Assembly: GCA_021819725.1 (NCBI GenBank)
Contig: JAKAQR010000008.1
Location: 1 to 64,000 of the forward strand
DNA length: 64,000 bases
Reading direction: 5' to 3'
Source of the DNA: Actinomycetes bacterium
GTDB lineage: Bacteria; Actinomycetota; Acidimicrobiia; Acidimicrobiales; Acidimicrobiaceae
Below, in pieces: positions 1 through 8,968 of this stretch. The position numbers were made by a program, and so were the translations under genes. Position 1 is the stretch's first letter. Each line of letters begins with the position of its first letter. The notes under the pieces were generated by a model that saw nothing but the letters and a program-made list of their open reading frames with translations, was not told where the DNA came from and did not search any database.

Positions 1-464
1 GCGCAATCCTGCTCACCTACAAGTTCATCCACGCGACACAATCGTCATCACTGGTCCCTCACGCACTTCACCACAGAGGCGCCATGCCGCTGGCAGTGGG
101 CTCGGACCTTAACTAAGTGGTATTGGGGCTAACCCGGGTTATCTTCGCATACGTGTTGGGTATGGGAGGTTCAAAATCACAAGCGCAGATTATGCGGTCA
201 CGTATCTTGCGCGTGCACTCGTGAGGAGCATGGTGGATATCCCAACCGCTGCAGTGGTGGCATTGTCGCTCAGAATGGAGGCTGCCTTAGGGCGTTGCCA
301 AGCGATCGAAGGGTTGCGCCAGATTGGCACGTGAGGGCACAAGTTCTTGCGAGGTGGGGGAGGTTCTTGGGGAATCTGTGTTGAACGAGCGGGTTGCAAG
401 CATGAGAGACGTGGTGCTGAGCTAGGTTGGGTGCGTGCACTCTGTTTCGTGAAGTAGGTAACTG
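1..464. other. Left-edge stretch without a convincing gene
   Basis: Plus-strand frame 3 is open from the window edge to a TAA at 114-116 and could be the last 37 codons of a gene starting outside the window. The peptide is too short to recognise. Nothing between 117 and 464 looks coding; the open frames on the minus strand are short and compositionally unlike neighbouring proteins. The region probably holds the promoter of the lipoprotein gene at 465, but no clear promoter hexamers were identified. Confidence 0.3.
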
Positions 465-2273
465 ATGGGCCGACAAGCTCCACTATGGCTGATGCGAGGA
501 GCAATAGCGTTTATCGCGACCACGATGCTCTTGGCGGGTTGTGGGTCTGTCAGTTCGCATGCTGCCGGAACTACCCGAAGCAAGGCGGCCGGGACCAATG
601 CGACCCTCCCTCTAGAGATATTGCAGAGCTCGATCACCCCGTCAGGGTCGGTGTATCTCTCCTCTGCGTCGAGTGATGGAGGTAACCCGGTCCTCTTAAG
701 GTACCAACGGGGCAAGTTTTCTCAACTCGCGCGCCTCTCGGGATCGGTCGATCTCATCGATTTTCTCAATCGGCATGACGGAATGGTGGCCTCCGAGTCA
801 AGCGGTAGTGTGTACGCTGCGGTCGATGGTGGAGACCACTTTCGACTCCTCCATAACTTCTCGCGCCAGGGTAGCATCGTGGGGTTGGGTTTGGTGACCT
901 CCACCCATGGTTATGTGGTGCTCGGCACACCGACAGCAACCGTCGTCGATGAGACCACTGACGGTGGACATAGCTGGCATGCGATCGGGACGCTCCCCAT
1001 CTCTTACCCGGACCGGGTTCTCTTTGACTTCACTAGCGGTGATTCCTATCTCATGGTAGAGAGTGGCGGGGGAGGAGCGCCAGCCTACTTTGTCCGGAAG
1101 GAAGGAACATCCACCTTCCAGAGGGAGGTTCGAGGCTTGGCTGCTCCTCAGCCGCCCGCTGGCAGTCTTCAGCCCAGTAGCCTTCAAGTCGTTGGTCAAA
1201 GTACGATCGTTGGTTTCCAGGCAAGCCCAGGAGCCAATTTTGACCCGACGCCGCCGCTTCTCGCCACTAAACCCACGCCAAACTTTGTCGAACGACAGCC
1301 GGCTTGGTTCGGAACTCAGCGGGTCGAGTTCAATAACTTTCGGAGACTCTCAGATGGCGCGGTCATCGCAGTTTCTGGGCGGGGGATCTACCAATACAGC
1401 GATAAGAGTGGGTGGAGACGCTCCTATCCCGCGCTCATGGCAAGCGCGGTCTTCAATGCCCAGGGTCGCCTCGGTACAGTCGGTGTGAACCAACAGGGTC
1501 AACACGTCGTGATGGTTGGTGTGACGAAGTGGAGTTCTCCAACCCTCCAGACCTTACTGAGGTCCCCGGATGCTCAAGTGATCGGAATGACGACGAAACG
1601 CTCCCTTCTTATCACCTTGCAAAAGTCCGACGGCTCTCTGCAGCTCTTCGCCCTCGACCGAGCGGGTGATGAGCGAAGCATCCCGTTTCCCCTGGCTATC
1701 TCTAGGACGGTCTCCTCGGTTGTGGCGGCCGGCAGCGGACTCGCCACGGAGGCGAGTTCCAACGCTGGTCCTGGTCCCGTGTATCTCTCGTCGATCGCCA
1801 CCAGTGCGCGTGGGATCGACTTGCACCTCGACTCCACGATTCCGCTGGCCATGTACCCACTTTCCGCGCAGAGTCTTTGGATTGGCGCAACGCAGCGGGT
1901 GGGGTTCGGCACAGGCGCTGGCTCGCCAGGTAGGAGTGATTATCTTGCCTATAGCGGTAACGGCGGGCGGAGCTGGACAAATATCAGTGTTGGTGCGAAC
2001 GATATCGATGCGATCGATTACGCCTCGTCTGGGGTTGTTTGGGCTACGCTCAGCCCCTACGCCACGCCTTCGTTTTCGTTTCTTGTTCGGGTGAGCCGTG
2101 TGACGGGTTCGGTGGTGCGCGTACCGATCCCCTCCTTTTTCCACCGAGGGTTTACAGCGGTTTTTGTCTCCTCCACGACCGGCTGGCTCCAGGCGACTAG
2201 CTGTGACTCCGGCTGTAGTGCATTCGTTGGGACCACCAATGGAGGTGGTCACTGGGGCCTTGTCTCCCCTTAA
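465..2273 (+). CDS. Exported lipoprotein with beta-propeller (BNR-like) repeats
   Basis: The 602-residue protein opens with a short basic region, a hydrophobic segment and the lipobox LLAGC, so it should be lipid-anchored on the outer face of the membrane. Several segments carry the Asp-box-like pattern of BNR/sialidase propellers, for example TDGGHSWHAIG near residue 168, SGNGGRSWTNIS near 496 and TTNGGGHWGLV at the very C-terminus. This suggests a six- to eight-bladed propeller. No sialidase catalytic Arg/Tyr set was recognised, so an enzymatic role is not claimed. The start at 465 is preceded only by a weak ribosome site; ATG at 492 also keeps the signal peptide. The gene stands alone. A related-looking lipoprotein lies at 36853-38106 on the other strand. 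Confidence 0.7.
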   Translation: MGRQAPLWLMRGAIAFIATTMLLAGCGSVSSHAAGTTRSKAAGTNATLPLEILQSSITPSGSVYLSSASSDGGNPVLLRYQRGKFSQLARLSGSVDLIDFLNRHDGMVASESSGSVYAAVDGGDHFRLLHNFSRQGSIVGLGLVTSTHGYVVLGTPTATVVDETTDGGHSWHAIGTLPISYPDRVLFDFTSGDSYLMVESGGGGAPAYFVRKEGTSTFQREVRGLAAPQPPAGSLQPSSLQVVGQSTIVGFQASPGANFDPTPPLLATKPTPNFVERQPAWFGTQRVEFNNFRRLSDGAVIAVSGRGIYQYSDKSGWRRSYPALMASAVFNAQGRLGTVGVNQQGQHVVMVGVTKWSSPTLQTLLRSPDAQVIGMTTKRSLLITLQKSDGSLQLFALDRAGDERSIPFPLAISRTVSSVVAAGSGLATEASSNAGPGPVYLSSIATSARGIDLHLDSTIPLAMYPLSAQSLWIGATQRVGFGTGAGSPGRSDYLAYSGNGGRSWTNISVGANDIDAIDYASSGVVWATLSPYATPSFSFLVRVSRVTGSVVRVPIPSFFHRGFTAVFVSSTTGWLQATSCDSGCSAFVGTTNGGGHWGLVSP

Positions 2274-2739
2274 GATCATGGATCGTCCATCCGCTGGGGT
2301 GGGTTGGGTCTTGTGATGTGCGGCTTGAGGAGTCTGTCCGTAGTCGAAGCGGATGAAGGATTGCACCTCGACTCGGTGGGTGGCGGGTCTATGCTCGCAT
2401 CGTCCTTGGTTGCTCATGTCATCTTCGCAGTGGAGGGATGGCCGCGACGGTACTCGTCGCCTAGGCATTTGACTCGACTATCGCTGGGCCGAGATTTGTC
2501 CGTTCATCAGCCCAACGGTTCTGGATTGTGGAGGCACACCACTTGGAGCTCGACCGGTCGAAGATGCACCATGACGCTGCGATGAGATACGGTCAGTTGC
2601 GACTTGTTGGACGGCCGGATGGGTGTTCGTTACCGCTACCACTGTTCCTCACCGTCGGTAGACCGGTTAAGAGGGATCTACAACGCAAGCATTGATACTT
2701 CGTCGCAGCCCGAAGCACCCCGAAGCTAACCTCGTTTGC
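2274..2739. other. Intergenic stretch, no gene seen
   Basis: About 465 bases separate the lipoprotein gene from the next start. Short open frames exist on both strands (for example 2304-2585 plus), but they have no ribosome site, no recognisable motif and a composition unlike genuine proteins. The upstream extension of the next gene to TTG 2692 was judged artefactual. Confidence 0.4.
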
Positions 2740-3531
2740 ATGACACACTCTCCTAGCCATCACAGCCCCATCAACCCTATCACGACTCACAATCTCTTCC
2801 CCGAACAGGAGGCATTTTTGGAGACTCTAGAGAACACACCGCCGGAAGCGCTTACCGCCTGTGAGCTCTGGCGAACCCATGAACTCGTAGCTCACTTAAC
2901 GGCGGGAGCAATTGAGATCTCATTGAATCTCGAGGCTGCACTTGAAGGCCTGCCGATCCCAGTGACCCGATCGTTTGAGGAGCGTGAGGCGCCGTACCGG
3001 GAGATCGCAGATCAGCGGTTGCGCAACGAGTTGCTCGCCTCGTTGGAACGCGTCTCTCGGGTCCTTCATGCCATTCTCGTCGAGGATCCTGATGCAGTGG
3101 TCCCCTGGAACGGTCGATCAATGGTAGTCGCTACCTTTGTTACCCATCTGCGTAGCGAGTTGGCGCTGCATCGATGGGATCTGCGAGGCGATGATGAGAT
3201 TGGCTTTACGCTCCTCTCGCAGCCGGAGCTCACCGCACATGCGGTCACGGTACTCGGGACGGTACTCGTTGATCAGACCGTTCAATGGACAAAACCGGCG
3301 GGTTCGCTCATCGTTGGAACACTAGATGCGCCTAGCGTTGTGGTCAGCCAGGATTTTAATGGCCGTCAGTTGGTCTTTGGGGACGACGACTCCGATCCGA
3401 CGATTGTGGCCGACACAGCAGCAAGGTTACTCCTTCTGTGGGGAAGAATGCCCAATGACCCGCGCCGCGTAAGTGCTCCTGGTGGTCCAAGCGTACTAGC
3501 CGAGCTCAGAGCGCTTCTCTCTGGATATTGA
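2740..3531 (+). CDS. Maleylpyruvate isomerase/DinB-like mycothiol-dependent family protein
   Basis: From ATG 2740 the protein has 263 residues. It follows the pattern of the actinobacterial TIGR03083/MDMPI family: an N-terminal helical DinB-like metal-binding half with TACELWRTHELVAHL, then a second helical segment with the conserved SELALHRWDL, and a C-terminal half ending in RLLLLWGRMP. Family members are metal-dependent enzymes that use mycothiol, best known from maleylpyruvate isomerase; many members have unknown substrates. The His residues in HELVAH and ALHRWD are the probable metal ligands. A longer reading from TTG 2692 was rejected because it has no ribosome site. The gene is convergent with the MFS remnant at 3620-4120. 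The substrate cannot be deduced. Confidence 0.7.
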   Translation: MTHSPSHHSPINPITTHNLFPEQEAFLETLENTPPEALTACELWRTHELVAHLTAGAIEISLNLEAALEGLPIPVTRSFEEREAPYREIADQRLRNELLASLERVSRVLHAILVEDPDAVVPWNGRSMVVATFVTHLRSELALHRWDLRGDDEIGFTLLSQPELTAHAVTVLGTVLVDQTVQWTKPAGSLIVGTLDAPSVVVSQDFNGRQLVFGDDDSDPTIVADTAARLLLLWGRMPNDPRRVSAPGGPSVLAELRALLSGY

Positions 3532-3619
3532 TCGGTGACCGTCACTGTTGTACCCGACGCAGGCTCAGGACGTGTCTGCCCTGCCCGTCTCGGTCGGGAT
3601 AGGCCAAGGTGCTGCCCAT

Positions 3620-4120
3620 CTATGTCTCGACAGATAGTGGTAGCGTGTCACCGGTGTCAGTCCCGGCGTGGCACTGGCGATTGCTCGGATGTCTGGGAGG
3701 GTTGCGGTACCCTGGCAAGAGATCAAAGCGAAGATGGGCTCGCCTCCGACTGCTTGCGATGGGGGACAATCCTGGGAAGAGGTGCCACCATAGCGCAGCG
3801 AAGGCAGCGCCGATCCCCTGGATGGATCGCGCGGCAACTAAAAGACCCAGGGCTGGTACAACTCTGGGAAGGGCAGATTCGAGAACAAAGATCGTCATAC
3901 CCACTCGCGAAATGTCGAATTCCTCGCATTCTCCCGAGAGCAGCACGACACCAGGGACCGCGTTGTAGGAGTCGGCGATCCACTGGTGGTTGAGTGGAGG
4001 TATGTACGATAGTCGTGCACGCGCGAACTGGACCGCCATCGTGTCAAGGATGACCATGAAGTACCCAACACAGGTAGCCGCCGACGGTCCAGGGCGAATC
4101 CCTGGATGGCGCCGCTTCCC
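3620..4120 (-). pseudogene. Decayed N-terminal fragment of an EmrB/QacA-type MFS transporter
   Basis: Read on the minus strand from about 4120, the frame contains AATCVGYFMVILDTMAV, then HQWIADSYN and AARSIQGIGAA. In order, these match the first transmembrane helix, the WVVDAY motif and the AR-x-LQG-x-GAA segment of 14-helix (DHA2) drug exporters. The loop where GDRxGRR is expected reads GECEEFDISRVG, so the signature motif is ruined. After about 3790 the similarity stops. A complete family member needs roughly 1400 bases, and only about 690 lie between the neighbouring genes. It is therefore a truncated remnant. It lies divergent to the intact ArsR-type regulator at 4217, a usual regulator/transporter layout. 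The exact ends are approximate. Confidence 0.6.
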
Positions 4121-4216
4121 AAGGTCCCATACTCCGGTCGACCTCCGGCCACACCTTCAGCACTACCATCGGAGCCCTCGCGACGCCCCGAAGTACCGTG
4201 AGAATAGAGTGGACGG

Positions 4217-4966
4217 GTGACGACGAACACACCAGCGCTTGGTGACAGTGACATAGGGGTTGTGGCTGCCTTGATCGGAGAACCCGCTCGTGCAGCGGTG
4301 CTCATGGCGCTGCTCGATGGGAGAGCCTTGGCCGCGAGCACGCTAGCCGCAGAGGCTGGCGTGAGCGTCTCTACGATATCGGCTCACCTGGCTCGGCTTG
4401 TCGGCGGGGGATTGATTAGCGTTGAGGCCTCAGGGCGTCATCGTTACTTCCGTCTCTCTCGTAGCGAGGTCGCACAAGCGCTTGAGGCACTCGCCTGTCT
4501 TGCCCCCTATCGCCCGATCCGATCCCTGCGCCAAGACACGCACGCAAGGGCGATTCGTGAGGCTCGAACCTGCTACGACCACCTCGCCGGGCGCCTGGGT
4601 GTGGCGCTCTTGGAGGCGCTTGTTCGTGACGGAGTTCTTGTGGCCAGCCAGAGCAAGCGAACCAGGGAGTCGGATCCCATCCTCGGAGCGGGACGATCTT
4701 TTGACTACCTCCTCACCGATGGGGGCAGATCACGTCTGCTAGAACTCGGTGTCCAACTCGTTAGTCCCTCGAGGCGTCCATTAACCCGCTACTGTCTGGA
4801 CTGGAGTGAACAGCGTCCACACCTCGCTGGCGCACTGGGAAGTGCACTGCTCCTACGTCTTCTCGATCTTGGATGGATTACCCGTGGCGATCGCCGAGTC
4901 GTGAAGGTGACGCAATCTGGCCGGTCTCATCTCGCTCAAGAGTTTGGTATCGTTATTGACGGTTGA
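4217..4966 (+). CDS. ArsR-family winged-helix transcriptional regulator with long C-terminal domain
   Basis: This 249-residue cytoplasmic regulator starts at GTG 4217. Residues about 15-85 form an ArsR-type winged helix (LAAEAGVSVSTISAHLARL is the recognition region, followed by the GRHRYFRLS wing). The C-terminal 150 residues match the variant of ArsR regulators that carries RTCYDHLAGRLGVAL and YCLDWSEQRPHLAGALG. The Cys residues in these two motifs are candidate metal- or redox-sensing positions, though no classical CxCxxC is present. Such regulators often control a divergent transporter. Here the divergent neighbour is only an MFS remnant, so its target may be lost or elsewhere. DNA binding is a confident inference; the ligand is unknown. 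Confidence 0.8.
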   Translation: MTTNTPALGDSDIGVVAALIGEPARAAVLMALLDGRALAASTLAAEAGVSVSTISAHLARLVGGGLISVEASGRHRYFRLSRSEVAQALEALACLAPYRPIRSLRQDTHARAIREARTCYDHLAGRLGVALLEALVRDGVLVASQSKRTRESDPILGAGRSFDYLLTDGGRSRLLELGVQLVSPSRRPLTRYCLDWSEQRPHLAGALGSALLLRLLDLGWITRGDRRVVKVTQSGRSHLAQEFGIVIDG

Positions 4967-5301
4967 GGTTGTCCATCTCGGGGAGTGACGCAAGAGTTCT
5001 GTACTGGCGAGAGTTAGGACACCGGATTGGACGAATGGGATGGAGCCGGATAGGTATGGTGATCGGGAGTCGAGCCTGATCGCATCTATTTTGAGCGGTT
5101 GTGTGCTCGCCATACTTCTCATCGTGGGATGATCAAGGATACGTTGCTCGTTTGTCGCTGATCGCTGCTAACGGTCACGACAATCAGGTGCCAACATCTG
5201 AAGACTCGAGCATATAATCTCGACGGTGCAAGCACAAACACTTGTTGATAAGTTATATTGCTCTGGGTGTATTCTGGACATAGTGTGTTGATTGAGGCAT
5301 A
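4967..5301. other. Intergenic, probable upstream region of the 5302 gene
   Basis: No coding frame of substance is seen. The last 100 bases become AT-rich (around 5205-5300), as expected for a promoter, but no pair of hexamers with good spacing could be assigned. A GAGG just before GTG 5302 is a plausible ribosome site for the downstream gene. Confidence 0.35.
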
Positions 5302-6096
5302 GTGGATTTCCATCGTCGGCGATTTCGCTCCGTTTGGCTGGTGCTTGGGTTGCTGCCCTTCTTGCTCGCGGCCTCTGGTGTCGAGCACGCAGAATCTGTT
5401 AAGCACGCTGCTCTGCCCAAAGCGACCTCTGGAGTGAAAACAGCAGAAGCGAAGGGTGCTAGCACAAGCACTGGCCAAGGAGCCTCTTTGCTCGATCGTG
5501 CTGGAGTCGTCGTGGGAGCAGAGCCGGTTCACATGAACATTACCATCACGGATTCTCTCGGCAACATCGACTCGGTGACGACCATGACTACTGATCCTTT
5601 GAACCGGGAGCTTGTGGGTACGACGCATTCAACGGTGAGTGGCCTCAGTGGTGCGAACGCGGTGACGGTGCTGGGACACTTCATCGCCATCGGCAGTCGT
5701 TACTGGGATGAGTCTAATCCGCCAGGTGGTGGGTGGCATGAGGGTACTGTCCATCCTGAGGATCCCTTTCCGCTCAGTAAGCTGCTTCCCTATTTGGTCA
5801 ACGTTCATGGAGTGCCGGGCAAGTTTATCCGTGGTCACGTCACCATAGGGGTGAGTGCTACTTTAGACAGCCAAGGGGTGTAATTGATGGAACAGCAAGC
5901 CACCACGACGCTCGTTAGCCCGGCTCAACAGATCATCGATTCGATCGCTTTCAGTCTCTGGATGGATCCAGATCATCGCTCGCGGGAACTTCAACTCACT
6001 GAGTATTGTGTTCAAGAGGGTCACCCCTATCAGGTCTATGAGACGATTCTGTATTATGACTGGGGTGTCGGAGTGCACGTCGTTAACCCAACTTAA
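5302..6096 (+). pseudogene. Secreted protein gene interrupted by an in-frame TAA at 5881
   Basis: GTG 5302, preceded by GAGG, opens a frame with a signal peptide (RRFRSVWLVLGLLPFLLAAS) and 193 residues up to TAA at 5881-5883. The same frame continues immediately after the stop for another 70 codons to TAA 6094. The second part has a strand pattern (FSLWMDPDHRSREL, then YYDWGVGVHVVNPT at its end). This matches the C-terminal strands of LppX/LprG-like or other actinobacterial secreted lipoproteins, which typically end in a D-[YF]-G-x-x-V-x-V-x-x-P motif. The simplest reading is one gene of about 264 codons with a nonsense change, for example CAA to TAA. Two separate proteins or read-through are alternatives. 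No lipobox Cys is present. Confidence 0.55.
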
Positions 6097-6306
6097 TAAT
6101 CGCGGGCACGTGGTACCATGGTGCCAAATAACCCCGTTGTTTGAGCAGGGGTTGCAGCTCTATTACGTGCTCGCTATTCGATGGGTCTGAGCTTGGCGAG
6201 TAGTTGGGTGTTACATGATTACTTTCCAGGAAAGCGATGCTGAACTCGTACCTAAAAGGCTGAGGGTTGTTCCTCGCTATGCCTTTGGAGAGGGTGGTGG
6301 TGTCTG

Positions 6307-6828
6307 CTAACTTGGTTTGGTAACCGTCACGATCAAGGAGTTCTTGGTCCCACTGCTCCCACTTGATCCAAGGATCGTAATGTTCCAGCTTGCTGATGAC
6401 CAATTTTGGACAGCTCCACCATTGTAAGAGTAGCTCGATTTATCGGAGTAGTTGGCAGCATGAAGTTCGGACGCATAGCTTGATAGCTCAGATCGGAAAC
6501 TGCCTGTAAAGGAGTATGTTAACTCGTAATGCTGACCCCCCGAGACGGTAGTGGCGATGCTCCCAACCAACTTGATATGGGGTGGTAATGGGATTCCGGA
6601 AGGAAAACCGGAGGGAAGGCTAGAGGTGGCCCCGATCACCTCGCTACCCTTGGATGTCTTGAATGTCACTTTCGATCCGCTTGAGTTGGTACTGACCTTT
6701 GCGGTGCCGTTCGGGGTTGATACCGAGACCCCAGAGGAGGAGCCGCAGGCGCCTAGTAGCAGAGACGTAATGCCCAAAAGGCTGAGAGCTGCAACCAGAT
6801 GCTTAGACCGATGAAATCGGTGTTGCAT
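6307..6828 (-). CDS. Small exported lipoprotein of unknown function
   Basis: The chosen ATG at 6828 is preceded by GGGAG about nine bases upstream; the longer reading from 6882 has no such site and would bury the signal peptide. The 173-residue product starts with basic residues, a hydrophobic helix and the lipobox LLLGACG, followed by a Ser/Gly-rich linker. The rest, about residues 50-170, is rich in Ser, Thr and Tyr and predicted beta-strand, with no recognised domain. It appears monocistronic. An adhesive or substrate-binding role is possible, but nothing in the sequence fixes it. Confidence 0.65.
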   Translation of the reverse strand: MQHRFHRSKHLVAALSLLGITSLLLGACGSSSGVSVSTPNGTAKVSTNSSGSKVTFKTSKGSEVIGATSSLPSGFPSGIPLPPHIKLVGSIATTVSGGQHYELTYSFTGSFRSELSSYASELHAANYSDKSSYSYNGGAVQNWSSASWNITILGSSGSSGTKNSLIVTVTKPS

Positions 6829-7081
6829 GTTCCCGTCTCCCGATGGGATACCTCGAATATTGGTAGTCATCCATCCTCCCACCGCAGACTCCTCCTATTG
6901 CCTTCTCATGTTTGTCGCAAGCATTCGCACACCATGCGGTGACTTGCAGACGTTCCGACCATGGTTTTCTAGAGGATCAAGCATAGTCGGTTCAGACCTG
7001 GTAGCGCCGTCATGTCGCGATGATGCAGGTGTGATATCGATATCTATGATGGAATTCCCGCGACGGATCTCGGAGGTTTGT

Positions 7082-7552
7082 CTATTCAGCTTCGTTGGCT
7101 GCAACAAAGGCCGGCCTAATCTGAAAGAGGAGATACCAGACGACAAGCACCTCCAAGAGGGACCAGATGTTACCCAAGCCGGTCAATACCACGACGATGA
7201 TAACCATCGCGACCTGGATTAGGGATGCATAAAATAACAACTGCCACCCACGGCGTCGGTGCTCACGTAAACCGGGAACGGCTACTAGGTACCACACGCC
7301 ATAAACAGCGGTGAGCGCCGCGGCAAGGTAGAGCGAAAAGGTGAAACTCACACCACCAAAGAACCCTACAAACCCAAAGTCGTTTGCCAAGGTTAAGAAG
7401 CCCAGGGCGTCGAAGAGGTAAAGGACCCCCACGATTGCGACGATCAACCAAGCCCAGCGGGCCAACCATGCAACAAACTCCTTTGGCAAGTCTGGCAAGT
7501 CGGACGAGATGTTGACGAATTCTGACTCGATTGTGTCAGTGAGAGAATGCAC
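7082..7552 (-). CDS. Four-helix membrane protein, unknown function
   Basis: This 156-residue protein has four hydrophobic segments at roughly residues 30-50, 60-85, 90-95 onward to 100, and 105-145. A short acidic N-terminus (DLPDLPKEF) comes before the first helix, and the end reads WYLLFQIRPAFVAANEAE. The layout and the terminal LFQIRP motif recall small tetraspan membrane proteins frequent in actinobacteria and candidate-phyla bacteria, which have no established role. No channel or enzyme motif was seen. It is transcribed away from the aldo/keto reductase and may be co-oriented with the lipoprotein at 6307, separated by about 250 bases. Confidence 0.6.
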   Translation of the reverse strand: MHSLTDTIESEFVNISSDLPDLPKEFVAWLARWAWLIVAIVGVLYLFDALGFLTLANDFGFVGFFGGVSFTFSLYLAAALTAVYGVWYLVAVPGLREHRRRGWQLLFYASLIQVAMVIIVVVLTGLGNIWSLLEVLVVWYLLFQIRPAFVAANEAE

Positions 7553-8092
7553 GTCACGATTATAGCCAGCGATATGGCCTAGAGGTTATCAGGTTCCCAA
7601 AAAAGATGTTGTGGTCTATCGATCTTCACGTTTTTGGGTGAAAAACGACGTCACTGCGCTGGTTAATAGTACCGCAACGTTCTTGGCGGTCGATCGTGGT
7701 GGACTTGCTTGAATATTTGATTACCGCCGGATCGACAAATGGGTAGCGGAGGTGCCAAGCACGCCTCCACAGCGCAGTACGGTAGCAAGCCAGTTTCACG
7801 ACGGGGCCGACGGTGAGAATGGTTCCCTTGATGCTGGTCGGATTCAGTGGGAGTTGGTTGGGCGATCGTTGCCTCTCTGGGTGGCTGGGCGTGTGGAACG
7901 AGGGTATCAAGCCCACGAGGAAGGGCTGCCGAGAGGGCACATCTTCGCCGGGCTGAGGTGAAGGAGGTATCCCATCCGAGGATCGGGAACGCACGACTAG
8001 GATAATGGTTGTAGATGCAAATAGTTTTCTAGGCCATTGGCAGCGAACTGTCCTTGGCGGAGAACCTGATGATAGCAAACGAAGAGGTGTTG
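7553..8092. other. Long intergenic region with one perfect inverted repeat
   Basis: About 540 bases lie between two divergent genes. At 7629-7647 a 7-base perfect inverted repeat (CGTTTTT / AAAAACG around GGGTG) could form a hairpin or an operator. The minus strand stays open from 8078 to 7626 and the plus strand has a short frame at 7752-7961. Neither gives a recognisable protein, and they may be remnants. AAGAGG just before ATG 8093 is the ribosome site of the reductase. Confidence 0.35.
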
Positions 8093-8947
8093 ATGACAGA
8101 TTTTACTGGTGGAGAGTTTGCGATCGGTGAAACATTGCGAGTAGGAAGGCTTGGCTACGGCGCGATGCAGATCACAGGTCCTGGAGTCTGGGGACCCCCT
8201 CGGGATCCAGCGGAGGCGAAGCAGGTGCTGCGCCGAGCAGTCGAACTCGGGGTGACGCTGATCGACACGGCAGATTCTTATGGACCCTATGTCAGTGAAG
8301 AGCTCATCCATGAGGCGCTATATCCGTACCCAGAGGCGCTGGCCATCGCAACGAAGGCGGGTCTCGTACGTACCGGACCGGGTGTCTGGGTGCCGGTGGG
8401 TCGTCCAGCCTACCTTCGACAGGAGGCGGAGATGAGTCTTCGCCGACTTGGTGTTGATCGGTTGGATCTTTTCCAACTCCATCGCGTTGATCCCGATGTC
8501 CCCTTGGCAGACCAGGTCGGGCTCTTGGCGGAACTTCAAGCAGAGGGCAAGGTGGATAGGATTGGCCTATCGGAGGTCACGGTAGCCCAGATTGAGGAGG
8601 CGCGGACCTACGCCACAATTGATTCGGTTCAAAACCTCTATAACGTGGCCAATCGCCAGTCTGAGGAGGTTCTTCAGTACTGTGAAGCATCGGGTATCGC
8701 GTTCATCCCCTGGTTCCCGATTCAGACAGGGGCACTTGCGCAAGGTGACGGTGCACTCGGTGAGGTGGCACGCGAGCTCGGTGTAAGCCCAGCACAGGTC
8801 GCATTGGCCTGGCTGCTCGCAAAATCACCGGTGATGCTACCGATACCTGGAACCTCCAGTGTGGCCCACGTCGAGGAGAATATCGCCGCAGCGGAGATCG
8901 AGCTCACAGTGGAGCAGTTGGCGCGACTGGATGGCCTAGCCTCGTAG
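8093..8947 (+). CDS. Aldo/keto reductase
   Basis: From ATG 8093 (AAGAGG five bases upstream) the 284-residue protein is a single TIM-barrel NAD(P)H-dependent reductase of carbonyls. The catalytic tetrad is visible: Asp58 (LIDTADSYG), Tyr63, Lys88 (AIATKAGL) and His130 (FQLHRVD). The cofactor-binding C-terminal region shows MLPIPGTSS and the following helix [13 protein letters not shown]. The N-terminal [18 protein letters not shown] matches the oxidoreductase subgroup often annotated as pyridoxal reductase-like or general stress aldo/keto reductases. It stands alone, divergent from the membrane protein gene and convergent with the MFS gene. The substrate is undetermined. Confidence 0.88.
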   Translation: MTDFTGGEFAIGETLRVGRLGYGAMQITGPGVWGPPRDPAEAKQVLRRAVELGVTLIDTADSYGPYVSEELIHEALYPYPEALAIATKAGLVRTGPGVWVPVGRPAYLRQEAEMSLRRLGVDRLDLFQLHRVDPDVPLADQVGLLAELQAEGKVDRIGLSEVTVAQIEEARTYATIDSVQNLYNVANRQSEEVLQYCEASGIAFIPWFPIQTGALAQGDGALGEVARELGVSPAQVALAWLLAKSPVMLPIPGTSSVAHVEENIAAAEIELTVEQLARLDGLAS

Positions 8948-8968
8948 GGGGTGCTTGGCCACTCGCTA

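Noticed and set aside
1554..2468. Long open frame on the minus strand (304 codons) opposite the first lipoprotein gene
   Set aside because: It is rich in Arg, His and Pro with no motif. It lies opposite a gene with a signal peptide and lipobox, so it is a shadow frame.
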